From the NCBI RefSeq assembly GCF_026016445.1, contig NZ_CP096147.1:1710501-1774500 (forward strand): DNA of 64,000 nt. The letters are read 5' to 3'. Positions 44,768-53,430 of the stretch are shown here, piece by piece. The translations under genes were made by a program, and so were the position numbers. Each line of letters starts with the position of its first letter. Position 1 is the stretch's first letter. Source of the stretch: Cognatishimia activa (GTDB taxonomy: Bacteria > Pseudomonadota > Alphaproteobacteria > Rhodobacterales > Rhodobacteraceae). The notes under the pieces are model-generated. The model had not been told where the DNA came from. It saw nothing but the letters and a program-made list of their open reading frames with translations, and ran no database searches.

Positions 44768-46576
44768 ATGCGGTTCGTCCGGAGGTTTCGCAATTGGTTT
44801 TGGGTTGCGAGTGTTGTGGTCTTTGCAGGCCTCACTGCCACGGGTGGGTACTGGGCGCACCGCATGCTGCCTGAACCGATCGTCAAATGGATGCTGGATA
44901 CAGACATCCAGACCCAAGCGCAGCTGTGGCAACGGCGGATTCTCAGCCAAATCTCATCTGGAGCCGGGGCTTTTGAGGATCAGCAATTGTCTGATGCCGA
45001 TTTGGAGTTTCTGCGCCTCGTGCCAAACACCTCTGATATCTACCGTATGAAATTGGTTTCTGATGAAGGTCTTGTCTTTTGGTCAACGCGTCCCGAAGAT
45101 ATCGGTAGCACTTTGGCCAATTCTAAAGTGCGCGCGGCTGGTATCTCAGGAGAGTTTCTGTTGGAAGCCTCGCAAAAAGACGCGAGTGAAATCGATGGAT
45201 TGGCCATTCACTCTTTGGAAATCGACACCACCAAACGCCATCTGGTCTATGAGGTTTACACACCTGTGTTTCAGGATGGAGCCTATGTTGGCACGTTGGT
45301 CTTTTTCAAAGATGTCACAGGCCTGCATGACGTTCTTTATGAACGCGTCGACAAAGGCGTCACCTATGGGGCCTTGGCGCTGATCCTCGTGATGCTGGGC
45401 ACTGCAGTGTTTATGGTGCGCACGTCACGCAATCAGATGCGGCGCATTGACGATCGCAATTCTGAAGAACGCGAAATTCTAGAAAACCAAATGCAATTGG
45501 CCAAAGAGGTCAAACTGCTTGGAGAACTCAATGAATGGCTGCAATCCAGCCGATCATTGGATGAGCTCTTCGATATGGTCATCAAGTTTATGAGCCACAT
45601 GCTGCCGGAATGTGCTGGGTCCATTTATGTCTATTCGAACTCACGCGATGTTTTGGATGGGGTCAGTTCGTGGAACGATGGCGTGGTCAAACGGCACATT
45701 CACCCGGAAGCCTGCTGGGGGCTACGCCGGGGTCGCACATATACATATGGCACCAGTGAGGTAGACTTTATCTGCGAACACGCAGAGCCGCATGACGATA
45801 GCCCCTATTTCTGCTTCCCGGTTCTGGCACATGGGGAAACCGTGGGTTTGATGCATCTGAAGAAACGTCCTGATGTTTCTGATCACGATTTCCTTGCGGT
45901 GCGCAAACTGGCTCAGATGTGCGCAGAGCAGATCTCAATGGCCATCGCCAATGTGCGCATGCGTGATCAGCTGCAGGAACAATCCATTCGCGATCCTCTG
46001 ACGGGGCTGTTCAATCGACGTCATATGATCGATCGGTTGCGCCATCTGGTGGACCTTTCAGGGGATCGGACCAGAGCCGTACATGTTATCTACCTCGATC
46101 TTGATCATTTCAAACGCTTCAATGACACCCATGGACATGACGCAGGAGATTACGTGTTGCGCGCTGTTGGGGAGGTGCTGGATGCCAGCTGCAGCGATGA
46201 CGAGGTGGCTTGCCGAATGGGCGGAGAGGAGTTTGTGATCCTTTGGCCGGACCTGGCTGACGCTGAGCTTAAACACCGTCTGGATGCGTTGCGTAGCAAA
46301 ATCACCGGGTTGTCATTGAACTATCAGACGAAAAATCTCCCAAAGGTTACTGCCTCTATCGGTGTCGCCTCTTCTCCACAGCATGGCACCTTGCCTCAGG
46401 ACATATTGAGAGCCGCGGACGAAGCTATGTATGACGCAAAAAACAATGGCAGAGACCGCATCGTCTTTGCCGGTCATCCCTCGCGTTCAGCAACTGCGCC
46501 TTTGGTGTTGTCAAAAGACGAAGCTCTGTCTGAAGAAGAGGCGAAACCTTCAAAGGGCGATATTGCTGCGGAATAG
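44768..46576 (+). CDS. membrane GAF-GGDEF diguanylate cyclase
   Basis: A protein of 602 residues (607 if the ATG at 44753 is used). It has a membrane helix (FWVASVVVFAGLTATGGYWA), a periplasmic sensor domain (about 40-200), a second helix (GALALILVMLGTAVFMV), a coiled linker, a GAF domain (about 270-400) and a GGDEF domain with MGGEEF and LDLDHFKRFNDTHGHDAGD. It makes cyclic di-GMP. The I-site position before GGEEF reads SDDE, not RxxD, so product inhibition through the usual site is not expected. GGGAG lies 8 bases before the ATG at 44768. Confidence 0.9.
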   Translation: MRFVRRFRNWFWVASVVVFAGLTATGGYWAHRMLPEPIVKWMLDTDIQTQAQLWQRRILSQISSGAGAFEDQQLSDADLEFLRLVPNTSDIYRMKLVSDEGLVFWSTRPEDIGSTLANSKVRAAGISGEFLLEASQKDASEIDGLAIHSLEIDTTKRHLVYEVYTPVFQDGAYVGTLVFFKDVTGLHDVLYERVDKGVTYGALALILVMLGTAVFMVRTSRNQMRRIDDRNSEEREILENQMQLAKEVKLLGELNEWLQSSRSLDELFDMVIKFMSHMLPECAGSIYVYSNSRDVLDGVSSWNDGVVKRHIHPEACWGLRRGRTYTYGTSEVDFICEHAEPHDDSPYFCFPVLAHGETVGLMHLKKRPDVSDHDFLAVRKLAQMCAEQISMAIANVRMRDQLQEQSIRDPLTGLFNRRHMIDRLRHLVDLSGDRTRAVHVIYLDLDHFKRFNDTHGHDAGDYVLRAVGEVLDASCSDDEVACRMGGEEFVILWPDLADAELKHRLDALRSKITGLSLNYQTKNLPKVTASIGVASSPQHGTLPQDILRAADEAMYDAKNNGRDRIVFAGHPSRSATAPLVLSKDEALSEEEAKPSKGDIAAE

Positions 46577-46631
46577 CACAGAGACAATTGCTGCATCGCC
46601 GCATCTACGAGTCTGACAGCTCCAGCAGATA

Positions 46632-46660
46632 AAACCGACTAACAAGTCGAGTTTATTTTT
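46632..46660 (+). terminator. probable terminator after the GGDEF gene
   Basis: AAACCGACT-AACA-AGTCG-A-GTTT forms a nine-pair stem with one bulged A, followed by ATTTTT, 55 bp after the stop. Confidence 0.6.
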
Positions 46661-46673
46661 GCAGTTGCGAATT

Positions 46674-46694
46674 TAGGTCAATTGAATTGACCTA
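46674..46694. promoter_or_regulatory. 21-bp perfect palindrome upstream of pyc
   Basis: Two ten-base arms, TAGGTCAATT and AATTGACCTA, flank a single G. It lies about 195 bp before pyc in a 313-bp AT-rich gap (46577-46889) that holds no gene. It is a candidate operator for a dimeric regulator; no regulator gene is adjacent. Confidence 0.5.
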
Positions 46695-46889
46695 CTAACA
46701 TTTTCGAACATAGATTTTGACCCGATTTTACGATTATCTGAGTGTAATCGACGTTTTTTGGGTAGCAAATGGTACGAATTTTTTACCAAATCCCTGCAAC
46801 TCAGCACTTCTTGGTATTGATTCAAGGCTTCTGCTCGATCTAGCCAAGGACTGCGAACACTATGTCGACCCAAGAAAGGCTCCGTTCTT

Positions 46890-49800
46890 ATGGCAGATTT
46901 CAAGAAAATTTTGGTTGCGAACCGCGGTGAAATTGCAATTCGCGTCATGCGTGCAGCAAACGAAATGGGCAAGCAAACCGTCGCTGTCTTTGCCGAAGAG
47001 GACAAACTGAGCCTACACAGATTTAAGGCAGACGAAGCTTATCGCATCGGCGAAGGCATGGGACCGGTTGCGGCCTATCTGTCTATCGATGAGATCATTC
47101 GCGTGGCACGCGAAAGCGGTGCCGATGCGATCCACCCAGGCTACGGTCTCCTGTCTGAAAACCCAGACTTCGTAGACGCCTGCGTAGCCAACGGCATCAC
47201 CTTTATTGGTCCAAAGGCTGAGACCATGCGCGCGCTTGGCGACAAGGCCTCTGCCCGTAAAGTGGCCATCGCCGCTGGCGTACCAGTGATCCCGGCAACC
47301 GAAGTGCTGGGCGATGACATGAAGTCGATCAAGGCGGAGGCCAAAGAGATTGGCTACCCGCTGATGCTCAAAGCCTCCTGGGGCGGTGGCGGTCGCGGCA
47401 TGCGGCCAATCATGGGCGAAGACGAAGTCGAAGAAAAAGTTCTGGAAGGCCGTCGCGAAGCAGAAGCCGCCTTTGGCAATGGCGAGGGTTATCTTGAAAA
47501 GATGATCACCCGCGCCCGCCACGTGGAAGTTCAGATCCTGGGCGACAAACATGGCGGCATGTATCATCTTTTTGAACGAGACTGCTCCGTTCAGCGCCGC
47601 AACCAGAAAGTGGTTGAACGCGCCCCTGCCCCATATCTGTCTGAAGCACAGCGCGCCGAAATCTGTGATCTCGGCTACAAGATCTGTAAGCACGTGAACT
47701 ACGAATGCGCGGGCACGGTTGAATTCCTGATGGATATGGAAACCGGCAAGTTCTACTTTATCGAAGTGAACCCACGCGTTCAGGTGGAACACACGGTGAC
47801 CGAAGAAGTCACTGGGATCGATATCGTTCAGGCACAAATTCTCATTGCGGAAGGCAAAAAGATTGCTGAAGCCACCGGCAAAGGCAGCCAGAAAGATGTC
47901 CGTCTGAACGGTCACGCTCTGCAAACCCGGATCACAACTGAAGATCCACAGAACAACTTCATCCCGGACTACGGCCGCATCACCGCTTACCGCGAAGCCA
48001 CCGGCATGGGCATCCGTCTGGACGGCGGCACCGCTTATTCTGGTGGGGTGATTACCCGTTACTATGACTCTTTGCTGACCAAGGTGACCGCTCACGCGCC
48101 GACCCCGGAGAAAGCGATTGCGCGTATGGATCGTGCGCTGCGCGAATTCCGTATCCGCGGCGTTTCGACAAACATCGCCTTTGTGGAAAACTTGCTGAAG
48201 CACCCAACTTTCCTCTCCAATGAATACACTACAAAGTTCATTGACGAGACAGCTGACCTCTTCAGCTTCAAAAAGCGTCGTGACCGCGGCACCAAGGTAC
48301 TAACATATATTGCGGATATCTCCGTCAATGGTCACCCGGAGACACAGGGGCGCGCTGCGCCTGCAGAGGATTTGAAACTTCCAGTTGCGCCAGAAAAGAA
48401 GGCTGATCCAGCCTACGGCACGCGTAATCTTCTGGAACAAAAAGGCCCTCAGGCGGTCGCAGATTGGATGAAGCAGCAGAAGCAATTGCTTCTGACTGAC
48501 ACCACAATGCGGGACGGACACCAGTCCCTACTGGCAACGCGTATGCGCTCCATTGATATGCTGCGCGTGGCGCCAACCTATGCCGCGAACATGCCGCAGC
48601 TCTTCTCGATGGAATGCTGGGGCGGCGCAACCTTTGATGTGGCCTATCGCTTCCTTCAAGAATGCCCGTGGCAGCGTCTACGCGACCTGCGTGCGGCAAT
48701 GCCAAACCTTATGACCCAGATGCTGCTGCGTGCATCCAACGGCGTGGGCTATACAAACTACCCTGACAACGTTGTTCAGTCCTTTGTGGCAGAAGCGGCG
48801 AAAGGCATCGATGTCTTCCGCGTGTTTGACAGCCTGAACTGGGTTGAAAACATGCGTGTTGCGATGGATGCAGTCCAAGAGGCGGGCAAGGTCTGTGAAG
48901 GCACCGTTTGCTATACCGGCGATATTCTGGACCCGAACCGCGCCAAGTATGACGTGAAATACTACGTTGATATGGCGAAAGAACTGGAAGCGGCCGGTGC
49001 TCATGTTCTGGGTCTGAAAGATATGGCAGGCCTTCTGAAACCTGCTTCAGCGAAACTCTTGATCCGTGCTCTGAAAGAAGAGGTCGGCCTGCCGATCCAC
49101 TTCCACACACACGACACATCTGGCATCTCCGGCGCGACCGTTCTCGCCGCCGCTGATGCGGGTGTGGACGCGGTTGATGCGGCAATGGACGCCTTCTCTG
49201 GCAGCACATCGCAGCCGTGCCTGGGCTCTATCGTCGAAGCCCTGCGCAACACCGATCGTGACACCGGCATCGACATCGCCTCTGTCCGTGAGATTAGCGA
49301 CTACTGGGAAGGCGTGCGCGCGCAGTACACAGCGTTTGAAAGCGGCACAACTGCGCCAGCCTCCGAGGTGTACCTGCACGAAATGCCAGGTGGCCAGTTC
49401 ACTAACCTGAAAGCGCAGGCGCGTTCCTTGGGGCTGGAAGAACGCTGGCATGAGGTTGCGCAGACCTATGCGGATGTGAACCAGATGTTTGGTGACATCG
49501 TGAAGGTGACACCGTCTTCCAAAGTGGTGGGCGACATGGCCCTGATGATGGTGAGCCAGGGCCTGACCCGTGAAGAAGTGGAAGACCCGAACAAAGATGT
49601 GGCCTTCCCGGACTCCGTTGTTGACATGATGCGCGGCAACCTTGGTCAGCCAGCGGGTGGCTTCCCATCTCATATCATTGAGAAGGCACTAAAGGGCGAA
49701 AAGCCAAACACCGAGCGTCCGGGTAAGCACCTGGAGCCAGTGGATCTGGACGCAACGCGGGCGGACCTGTCCAAGCAGCTTGAAGGGTTTGATGTCGATA

Positions 49801-50330
49801 ATGAAGATCTGAACGGCTACCTCATGTACCCAAAGGTCTTCTTGGATTACATGGGTCGCCATCGCCTTTACGGCCCGGTCCGCGCTTTGCCGACCAAGAC
49901 TTTCTTCTATGGCATGGAACCGGGCGAAGAAATCTCTGCAGAAATCGATCCGGGGAAAACACTGGAAATTCGCCTGCAGGCCATCGGTGAGACCGGCGAA
50001 GATGGTGAAGTGAAGGTGTTCTTTGAACTAAATGGCCAACCACGTGTCATCCGCGTGCCAAACCGTCTGGTGAAGTCTTCCACTGCGGCCCGTCCGAAGG
50101 CAGAGCTGGGCAACGCAAACCACATCGGTGCGCCAATGCCAGGTGTTGTTGCGTCCATCGGCGTCAGCACGGGTCAGAAGGTGGCTGAAGGCGATCTTCT
50201 CCTGACGATCGAAGCGATGAAGATGGAAACAGGCATCCACGCCGAGCGCGACGCGGTTGTGAAAGCCGTGCATGTCACGCCGGGTGGCCAGATCGACGCC
50301 AAAGACCTTCTGGTCGAGTTGGAAGACTAA
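46890..50330 (+). CDS. pyc: pyruvate carboxylase
   Basis: A full-length single-chain enzyme of 1146 residues that makes oxaloacetate from pyruvate, the main anaplerotic step in roseobacters. Domains in order are the biotin carboxylase (KILVANRGEIAIRV, ATP-grasp KASWGGGGRGMR, EVNPRVQVEHTVTEE; about 1-450), carboxyltransferase (LLLTDTTMRDGHQSLLATRM, metal ligands in HFHTHDTSG; about 530-800), the allosteric/linker domain, and the biotinyl domain with Lys near 1111 in EAMKMETG. A terminator follows. Confidence 0.98.
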   Translation: MADFKKILVANRGEIAIRVMRAANEMGKQTVAVFAEEDKLSLHRFKADEAYRIGEGMGPVAAYLSIDEIIRVARESGADAIHPGYGLLSENPDFVDACVANGITFIGPKAETMRALGDKASARKVAIAAGVPVIPATEVLGDDMKSIKAEAKEIGYPLMLKASWGGGGRGMRPIMGEDEVEEKVLEGRREAEAAFGNGEGYLEKMITRARHVEVQILGDKHGGMYHLFERDCSVQRRNQKVVERAPAPYLSEAQRAEICDLGYKICKHVNYECAGTVEFLMDMETGKFYFIEVNPRVQVEHTVTEEVTGIDIVQAQILIAEGKKIAEATGKGSQKDVRLNGHALQTRITTEDPQNNFIPDYGRITAYREATGMGIRLDGGTAYSGGVITRYYDSLLTKVTAHAPTPEKAIARMDRALREFRIRGVSTNIAFVENLLKHPTFLSNEYTTKFIDETADLFSFKKRRDRGTKVLTYIADISVNGHPETQGRAAPAEDLKLPVAPEKKADPAYGTRNLLEQKGPQAVADWMKQQKQLLLTDTTMRDGHQSLLATRMRSIDMLRVAPTYAANMPQLFSMECWGGATFDVAYRFLQECPWQRLRDLRAAMPNLMTQMLLRASNGVGYTNYPDNVVQSFVAEAAKGIDVFRVFDSLNWVENMRVAMDAVQEAGKVCEGTVCYTGDILDPNRAKYDVKYYVDMAKELEAAGAHVLGLKDMAGLLKPASAKLLIRALKEEVGLPIHFHTHDTSGISGATVLAAADAGVDAVDAAMDAFSGSTSQPCLGSIVEALRNTDRDTGIDIASVREISDYWEGVRAQYTAFESGTTAPASEVYLHEMPGGQFTNLKAQARSLGLEERWHEVAQTYADVNQMFGDIVKVTPSSKVVGDMALMMVSQGLTREEVEDPNKDVAFPDSVVDMMRGNLGQPAGGFPSHIIEKALKGEKPNTERPGKHLEPVDLDATRADLSKQLEGFDVDNEDLNGYLMYPKVFLDYMGRHRLYGPVRALPTKTFFYGMEPGEEISAEIDPGKTLEIRLQAIGETGEDGEVKVFFELNGQPRVIRVPNRLVKSSTAARPKAELGNANHIGAPMPGVVASIGVSTGQKVAEGDLLLTIEAMKMETGIHAERDAVVKAVHVTPGGQIDAKDLLVELED

Positions 50331-50349
50331 GCGCAACCGCTTACGAAGG

Positions 50350-50385
50350 AAAAAGCCCCGCCTCTGCGCGGGGCTTTTTCTTTTC
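50350..50385 (+). terminator. intrinsic terminator after pyc
   Basis: AAAAAGCCCCGC and GCGGGGCTTTTT flank a CTCTGC-type loop, with T-rich sequence after, 20 bp past the pyc stop. Confidence 0.92.
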
Positions 50386-50439
50386 ATCCATTGATCTTAC
50401 CCACCCGCGGCCTAAGTGCTTTGCAGGCAGGAGGAAAAC

Positions 50440-50826
50440 ATGGGTTCAATTACTGCGATTTATGCGAGCTTGCTTGCGCTGCTTTACGTCTGGTTGGCCG
50501 CGCGGGTGATTTTGTATCGGCGAGACAATCGCATTTCCTTGGGAGATAGCGGTGACCCGGAAATGCGCCAGCGCATGCGCACCCATGCAAATTGTGCTGA
50601 ATATGCACCCATCGGTGTGATCCTGTTGCTGTTGCTTGAACTGCAGGGCGTTCCGAGTTGGGTGGCACATGCTTCTGGACTTTGCTTGGTCGCCGGGCGT
50701 GTATTACATGCAATTGGATTGCAGCCGCACCCGATGAATTTCCGCCAGCGCACGTTGGGAATGGCGCTGACGCTTTCTCAAATCATCGGAACTGCGATTG
50801 TGCTGCTCGCTCTTGCGTTGCTTTAG
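50440..50826 (+). CDS. MAPEG family membrane protein
   Basis: A four-helix inner-membrane protein of 128 residues of the MAPEG superfamily (glutathione S-transferase-like or eicosanoid-related proteins). Typical motifs are the RRDNRISLGDSGDPEMRQRMRTHANCAEYAPI segment and the final hydrophobic helices. AGGAGG lies 5 bases before the ATG. The substrate is unknown. Its stop overlaps that of the convergent YHYH gene by three to four bases. Confidence 0.85.
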   Translation: MGSITAIYASLLALLYVWLAARVILYRRDNRISLGDSGDPEMRQRMRTHANCAEYAPIGVILLLLLELQGVPSWVAHASGLCLVAGRVLHAIGLQPHPMNFRQRTLGMALTLSQIIGTAIVLLALALL

Positions 50827-51722
50827 CGCCGACCTTTGCTAAAGCTGCGATCCGCGGTTCCCACAAGGCATCGAGGCACCACCGGGAAGCTTTCGGTAAG
50901 GAAATAAGCATATGTGCCATTTGGGTAGTCCTGGGTTTTGACATAGCCGCCATTGCATTGGTCTAAATCCCCGGAACCAGCCACATAAGCGTAGTCTTGA
51001 ACGAAGGTTCCGTCGTAATCCCCTGAGGGTGCGGACCCACCTGGGCGGTTTCCTGACTTCAGCCGGTATGAGCTTTGCATCTTCTTAACGGTGCCATCCA
51101 CCTGAGCGGTGATTGCATAGATCGGAAAGCCATCTGCCGCATAGCCGATCAGCGGGGATTCTGCTTTGCTTGACCAGCCAAGTTCCTGCATCAGACCCAC
51201 GGGAAGGCCATGATAGTGGTAGGCCCCTGTCGGCTGTACGTGGCCATAGTTTTCATCAAGCCCAAGCCGCACAGCGCCGCCAAGCGCCTCGTATTGCCAA
51301 CCGGAGCGCGGGTTTCCCATCCAGAATTCAGCCGCACCGGGATCGAAGGGAACACCGTTGACGGCCACACCGAACAATCCTCCGCGGCGCATGCCTGTGG
51401 CTAAACCAACCGTCGGATTAGTAGATACTTTGAAAGTGTAGCTCTGCGCTTTGATCCGGTTAGGGTTGCCTCGATTAGGGAAACGCCCAACCGCGTGATC
51501 TGGCACCCCGTTGGCACGAATGGTTCGGGTGTTGCCCGAAGTGGTAATACTCACCCGATTGGAGCTGAGAGACTGACTGGCCGAGATCAGCTGCAGCGGC
51601 TTGGCCTCAGTGGCCGTGTGGTTGCGCATCTGTGGCCTGCCCTGTGCGTCTGCGCTGGCGACAAAGCCCAATCCAAGGGCCACCACCAAGGCTGTGATGC
51701 GAATATTACCATTACCTGTCAT
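50823..51722 (-). CDS. secreted YHYH domain protein
   Basis: A protein of 299 residues with a signal peptide (ITALVVALGLGFVASADAQG) and the YHYH domain, whose namesake motif is GAYHYHGLPVGLM. The surrounding ENYGHVQPTG, YAADGFPIYAI and GDYDGTFVQDYAYV motifs are also present. It is probably periplasmic or extracellular; the function of the family is unknown, though the clustered His suggest metal binding. A perfect AGGAGGTAAG precedes the ATG. It follows a second secreted protein by 22 bp, so the two form a unit. Confidence 0.85.
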   Translation of the reverse strand: MTGNGNIRITALVVALGLGFVASADAQGRPQMRNHTATEAKPLQLISASQSLSSNRVSITTSGNTRTIRANGVPDHAVGRFPNRGNPNRIKAQSYTFKVSTNPTVGLATGMRRGGLFGVAVNGVPFDPGAAEFWMGNPRSGWQYEALGGAVRLGLDENYGHVQPTGAYHYHGLPVGLMQELGWSSKAESPLIGYAADGFPIYAITAQVDGTVKKMQSSYRLKSGNRPGGSAPSGDYDGTFVQDYAYVAGSGDLDQCNGGYVKTQDYPNGTYAYFLTESFPVVPRCLVGTADRSFSKGRR

Positions 51723-51744
51723 GGACTTACCTCCTGCTCGAAAT

Positions 51745-52128
51745 TCAATTCATCACCAAAACCGGTCCCTGCCCGTCCGATCCAAAATCAAGGACAGCAG
51801 TGAAAATGCCGGGAATGGGAGTTTCGAAGAATAGCGTGACGTCAACATCCTGCTGCGCACCGGGGGCAATGAGCACCGGAGCAATCGATGTGCTTTCCGC
51901 ATTCGGGACAGAGATTGCCTGAAGCACGACTTCCGCCTCTGAATAGTTGGATACGGCGAGTGTCAGCGTCATACGGCTGCCCGCGACGGCGATGGCCTCC
52001 ACATCAGAGACGATGCGCGTCACGTGATGTCCGTCGTGCGCGGGCACCATAACTGGCGTCATTGTGACCCCAAAGATCACCGCCATCCGCCGGAAAAATG
52101 TGGAATATGTTGTGTTTGCTATCTTCAT
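51745..52128 (-). CDS. small secreted protein of unknown function, partner of the YHYH protein
   Basis: A protein of 127 residues with a signal peptide ending near VMVPAHD. The predicted mature N-terminus HDGHHVTRI holds three His. The remainder looks all-beta (AGSRMTLTLAVSNYSEAEVVLQAI, then IAPGAQQDVDVTLFFETP), resembling a periplasmic immunoglobulin-like or copper-chaperone-like fold, but I cannot assign a family. It is the first gene of the pair with the YHYH protein. Confidence 0.65.
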   Translation of the reverse strand: MKIANTTYSTFFRRMAVIFGVTMTPVMVPAHDGHHVTRIVSDVEAIAVAGSRMTLTLAVSNYSEAEVVLQAISVPNAESTSIAPVLIAPGAQQDVDVTLFFETPIPGIFTAVLDFGSDGQGPVLVMN

Positions 52129-52249
52129 GACGGGTAATACGCCGGGGTTCTAAGTTTCCGTCGCAGCTTGAGATATTTTTTTGCCAAGGCGTCACTTTTC
52201 CTCTTGCGGCTACGCCGTAGAGTTTATATTTCACGCCTCACTCAACGGT

Positions 52250-52324
52250 GCGGGCGTAGCTCAGGGGTAGAGCATAACCTTGCCAAGGTTAGGGTCGGGC
52301 GTTCGAATCGCCTCGCCCGCTCCA
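52250..52324 (+). tRNA. tRNA-Gly(GCC), copy 1
   Basis: A 75-nt cloverleaf including encoded CCA. The acceptor is GCGGGCG/CGCCCGC, the anticodon loop TTGCCAA carries GCC, and the T loop is TTCGAAT. It is identical to the copies at 52350 and 52447. The leader TCACTC (52238-52243) is complementary to the trailer GAGTGA (52327-52332). Confidence 0.97.
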
Positions 52325-52349
52325 GAGAGTGACATAGAACTGACGGTTT

Positions 52350-52424
52350 GCGGGCGTAGCTCAGGGGTAGAGCATAACCTTGCCAAGGTTAGGGTCGGGC
52401 GTTCGAATCGCCTCGCCCGCTCCA
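52350..52424 (+). tRNA. tRNA-Gly(GCC), copy 2
   Basis: Identical in all 75 bases to copy 1, 25 bp after it. The leader GAACTGA (52337-52343) can pair with the trailer TCGGTTC (52425-52431) with one G-U pair. The spacer sequences are unrelated to those of the other copies. Confidence 0.97.
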
Positions 52425-52446
52425 TCGGTTCCAGACATTTTGAAGC

Positions 52447-52521
52447 GCGGGCGTAGCTCAGGGGTAGAGCATAACCTTGCCAAGGTTAGGGTCGGGCGTT
52501 CGAATCGCCTCGCCCGCTCCA
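52447..52521 (+). tRNA. tRNA-Gly(GCC), copy 3
   Basis: Identical in all 75 bases to copies 1 and 2, 22 bp after copy 2. The leader GACATTTTG (52434-52442) is perfectly complementary to CAAAATGTC (52520-52528), which begins in the last two bases of the encoded CCA. Confidence 0.97.
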
Positions 52522-52612
52522 AAATGTCATTGCTGAAAAATATCAGAATTTTCAAAAGCTATAATACAGCCGTCACCTGTGCTTCGTAATATCCGTTCAA
52601 CGGAGATCTACT

Positions 52613-53317
52613 ATGACACCAACGACAAATATCCTTCGCTTTTCAGATGTTGATAACGATGCCCCGCCGCCTCGGTTGGGTGTTCGATATACCAATACTA
52701 AGTTCCTTCCTGAAGGCGGCAATACCGTCGTCTGCCATCTAAATACCGACGCACCGGAGCATGAGGCAATTCTTGATGCCTGCAATCGGATGCGCGCTTT
52801 GCCTTCAGCCGACAGATTCTTATTCACGCCGACAGCCAGCCTGCACATGACGCTTTTTAACGGCGCATTGGAAACGCAAAGGGAAATGAACTTCTGGCCG
52901 GAATGGTTGCCGCTTGATGCGCCAATGACAGAGGTCACACGCTGGTTGCTTGAAAGTTTACGAGAGTTTCAGCCACTATCTCGCTTTAACGTTCGGATTG
53001 AAAGCATCGCCCCTACCGGGCTTCAACTTTGTGGCGCAACTGCAGCTGACGAACAAATCATGCGCACCTGGCGCGACGCGCTATGCGGACCATTTGGATA
53101 CCGTCATCCGGACCATGATAACTACAGGTTCCACATGACTTTCGCCTACCCGCTCGCATGGATACCACAGGCTATAGTTCCGGTTTGGCAGGAAGAATAT
53201 CAGTCCATTCTTTCAGATTTACAGGTTACCGTTCCAGTTATTCCACTTAATCCGCCAGCGTTTTGCACATTCGAAGACATGACACATTTTGAAGAAATTC
53301 TCAGGTTTGAATCTTAA
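52613..53317 (+). CDS. DUF1868 protein, 2H phosphodiesterase-like
   Basis: A protein of 234 residues with two HxTx motifs of the 2H phosphoesterase fold: LHMTLFNGAL near residue 83 and FHMTFAYPLAW near 185. 2H enzymes hydrolyse cyclic phosphates on RNA-derived or nucleotide substrates, for example in tRNA splicing and repair. The N-terminus has PPPRLGVRYTNTKFLPEGG. CGGAG precedes the ATG. It stands alone between the tRNA-Gly cluster and hisB, and its DNA looks slightly more AT-rich than its neighbours, so acquisition is possible. Confidence 0.78.
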   Translation: MTPTTNILRFSDVDNDAPPPRLGVRYTNTKFLPEGGNTVVCHLNTDAPEHEAILDACNRMRALPSADRFLFTPTASLHMTLFNGALETQREMNFWPEWLPLDAPMTEVTRWLLESLREFQPLSRFNVRIESIAPTGLQLCGATAADEQIMRTWRDALCGPFGYRHPDHDNYRFHMTFAYPLAWIPQAIVPVWQEEYQSILSDLQVTVPVIPLNPPAFCTFEDMTHFEEILRFES

Positions 53318-53430
53318 AGCGTCCGCCAGCTTTGCACATTTGGCACGTACACGAGTTTCCGTTTTAACATCTCTTCCCCTCTGCCCCCTGCCCGCCTATA
53401 ACAGCGCGGCAAAGTACGAAGGAATGGCCC

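Noticed and set aside
47013..48203. 396-codon open frame opposite pyc
   Set aside because: Antisense shadow of the biotin carboxylase domain.
52250..52521. Direct repeats of about 100-bp period suggesting a CRISPR-like or satellite array
   Set aside because: The repeats are complete tRNA-Gly genes with clear cloverleaf and CCA; only the spacers vary.
52361..52589. Small open frames across the tRNA-Gly cluster
   Set aside because: They are translations of tRNA sequence.
52250..53317. Genomic island at the tRNA-Gly cluster
   Set aside because: No integrase, no displaced tRNA 3' fragment and no mobility gene; only one accessory gene (DUF1868) before hisB.
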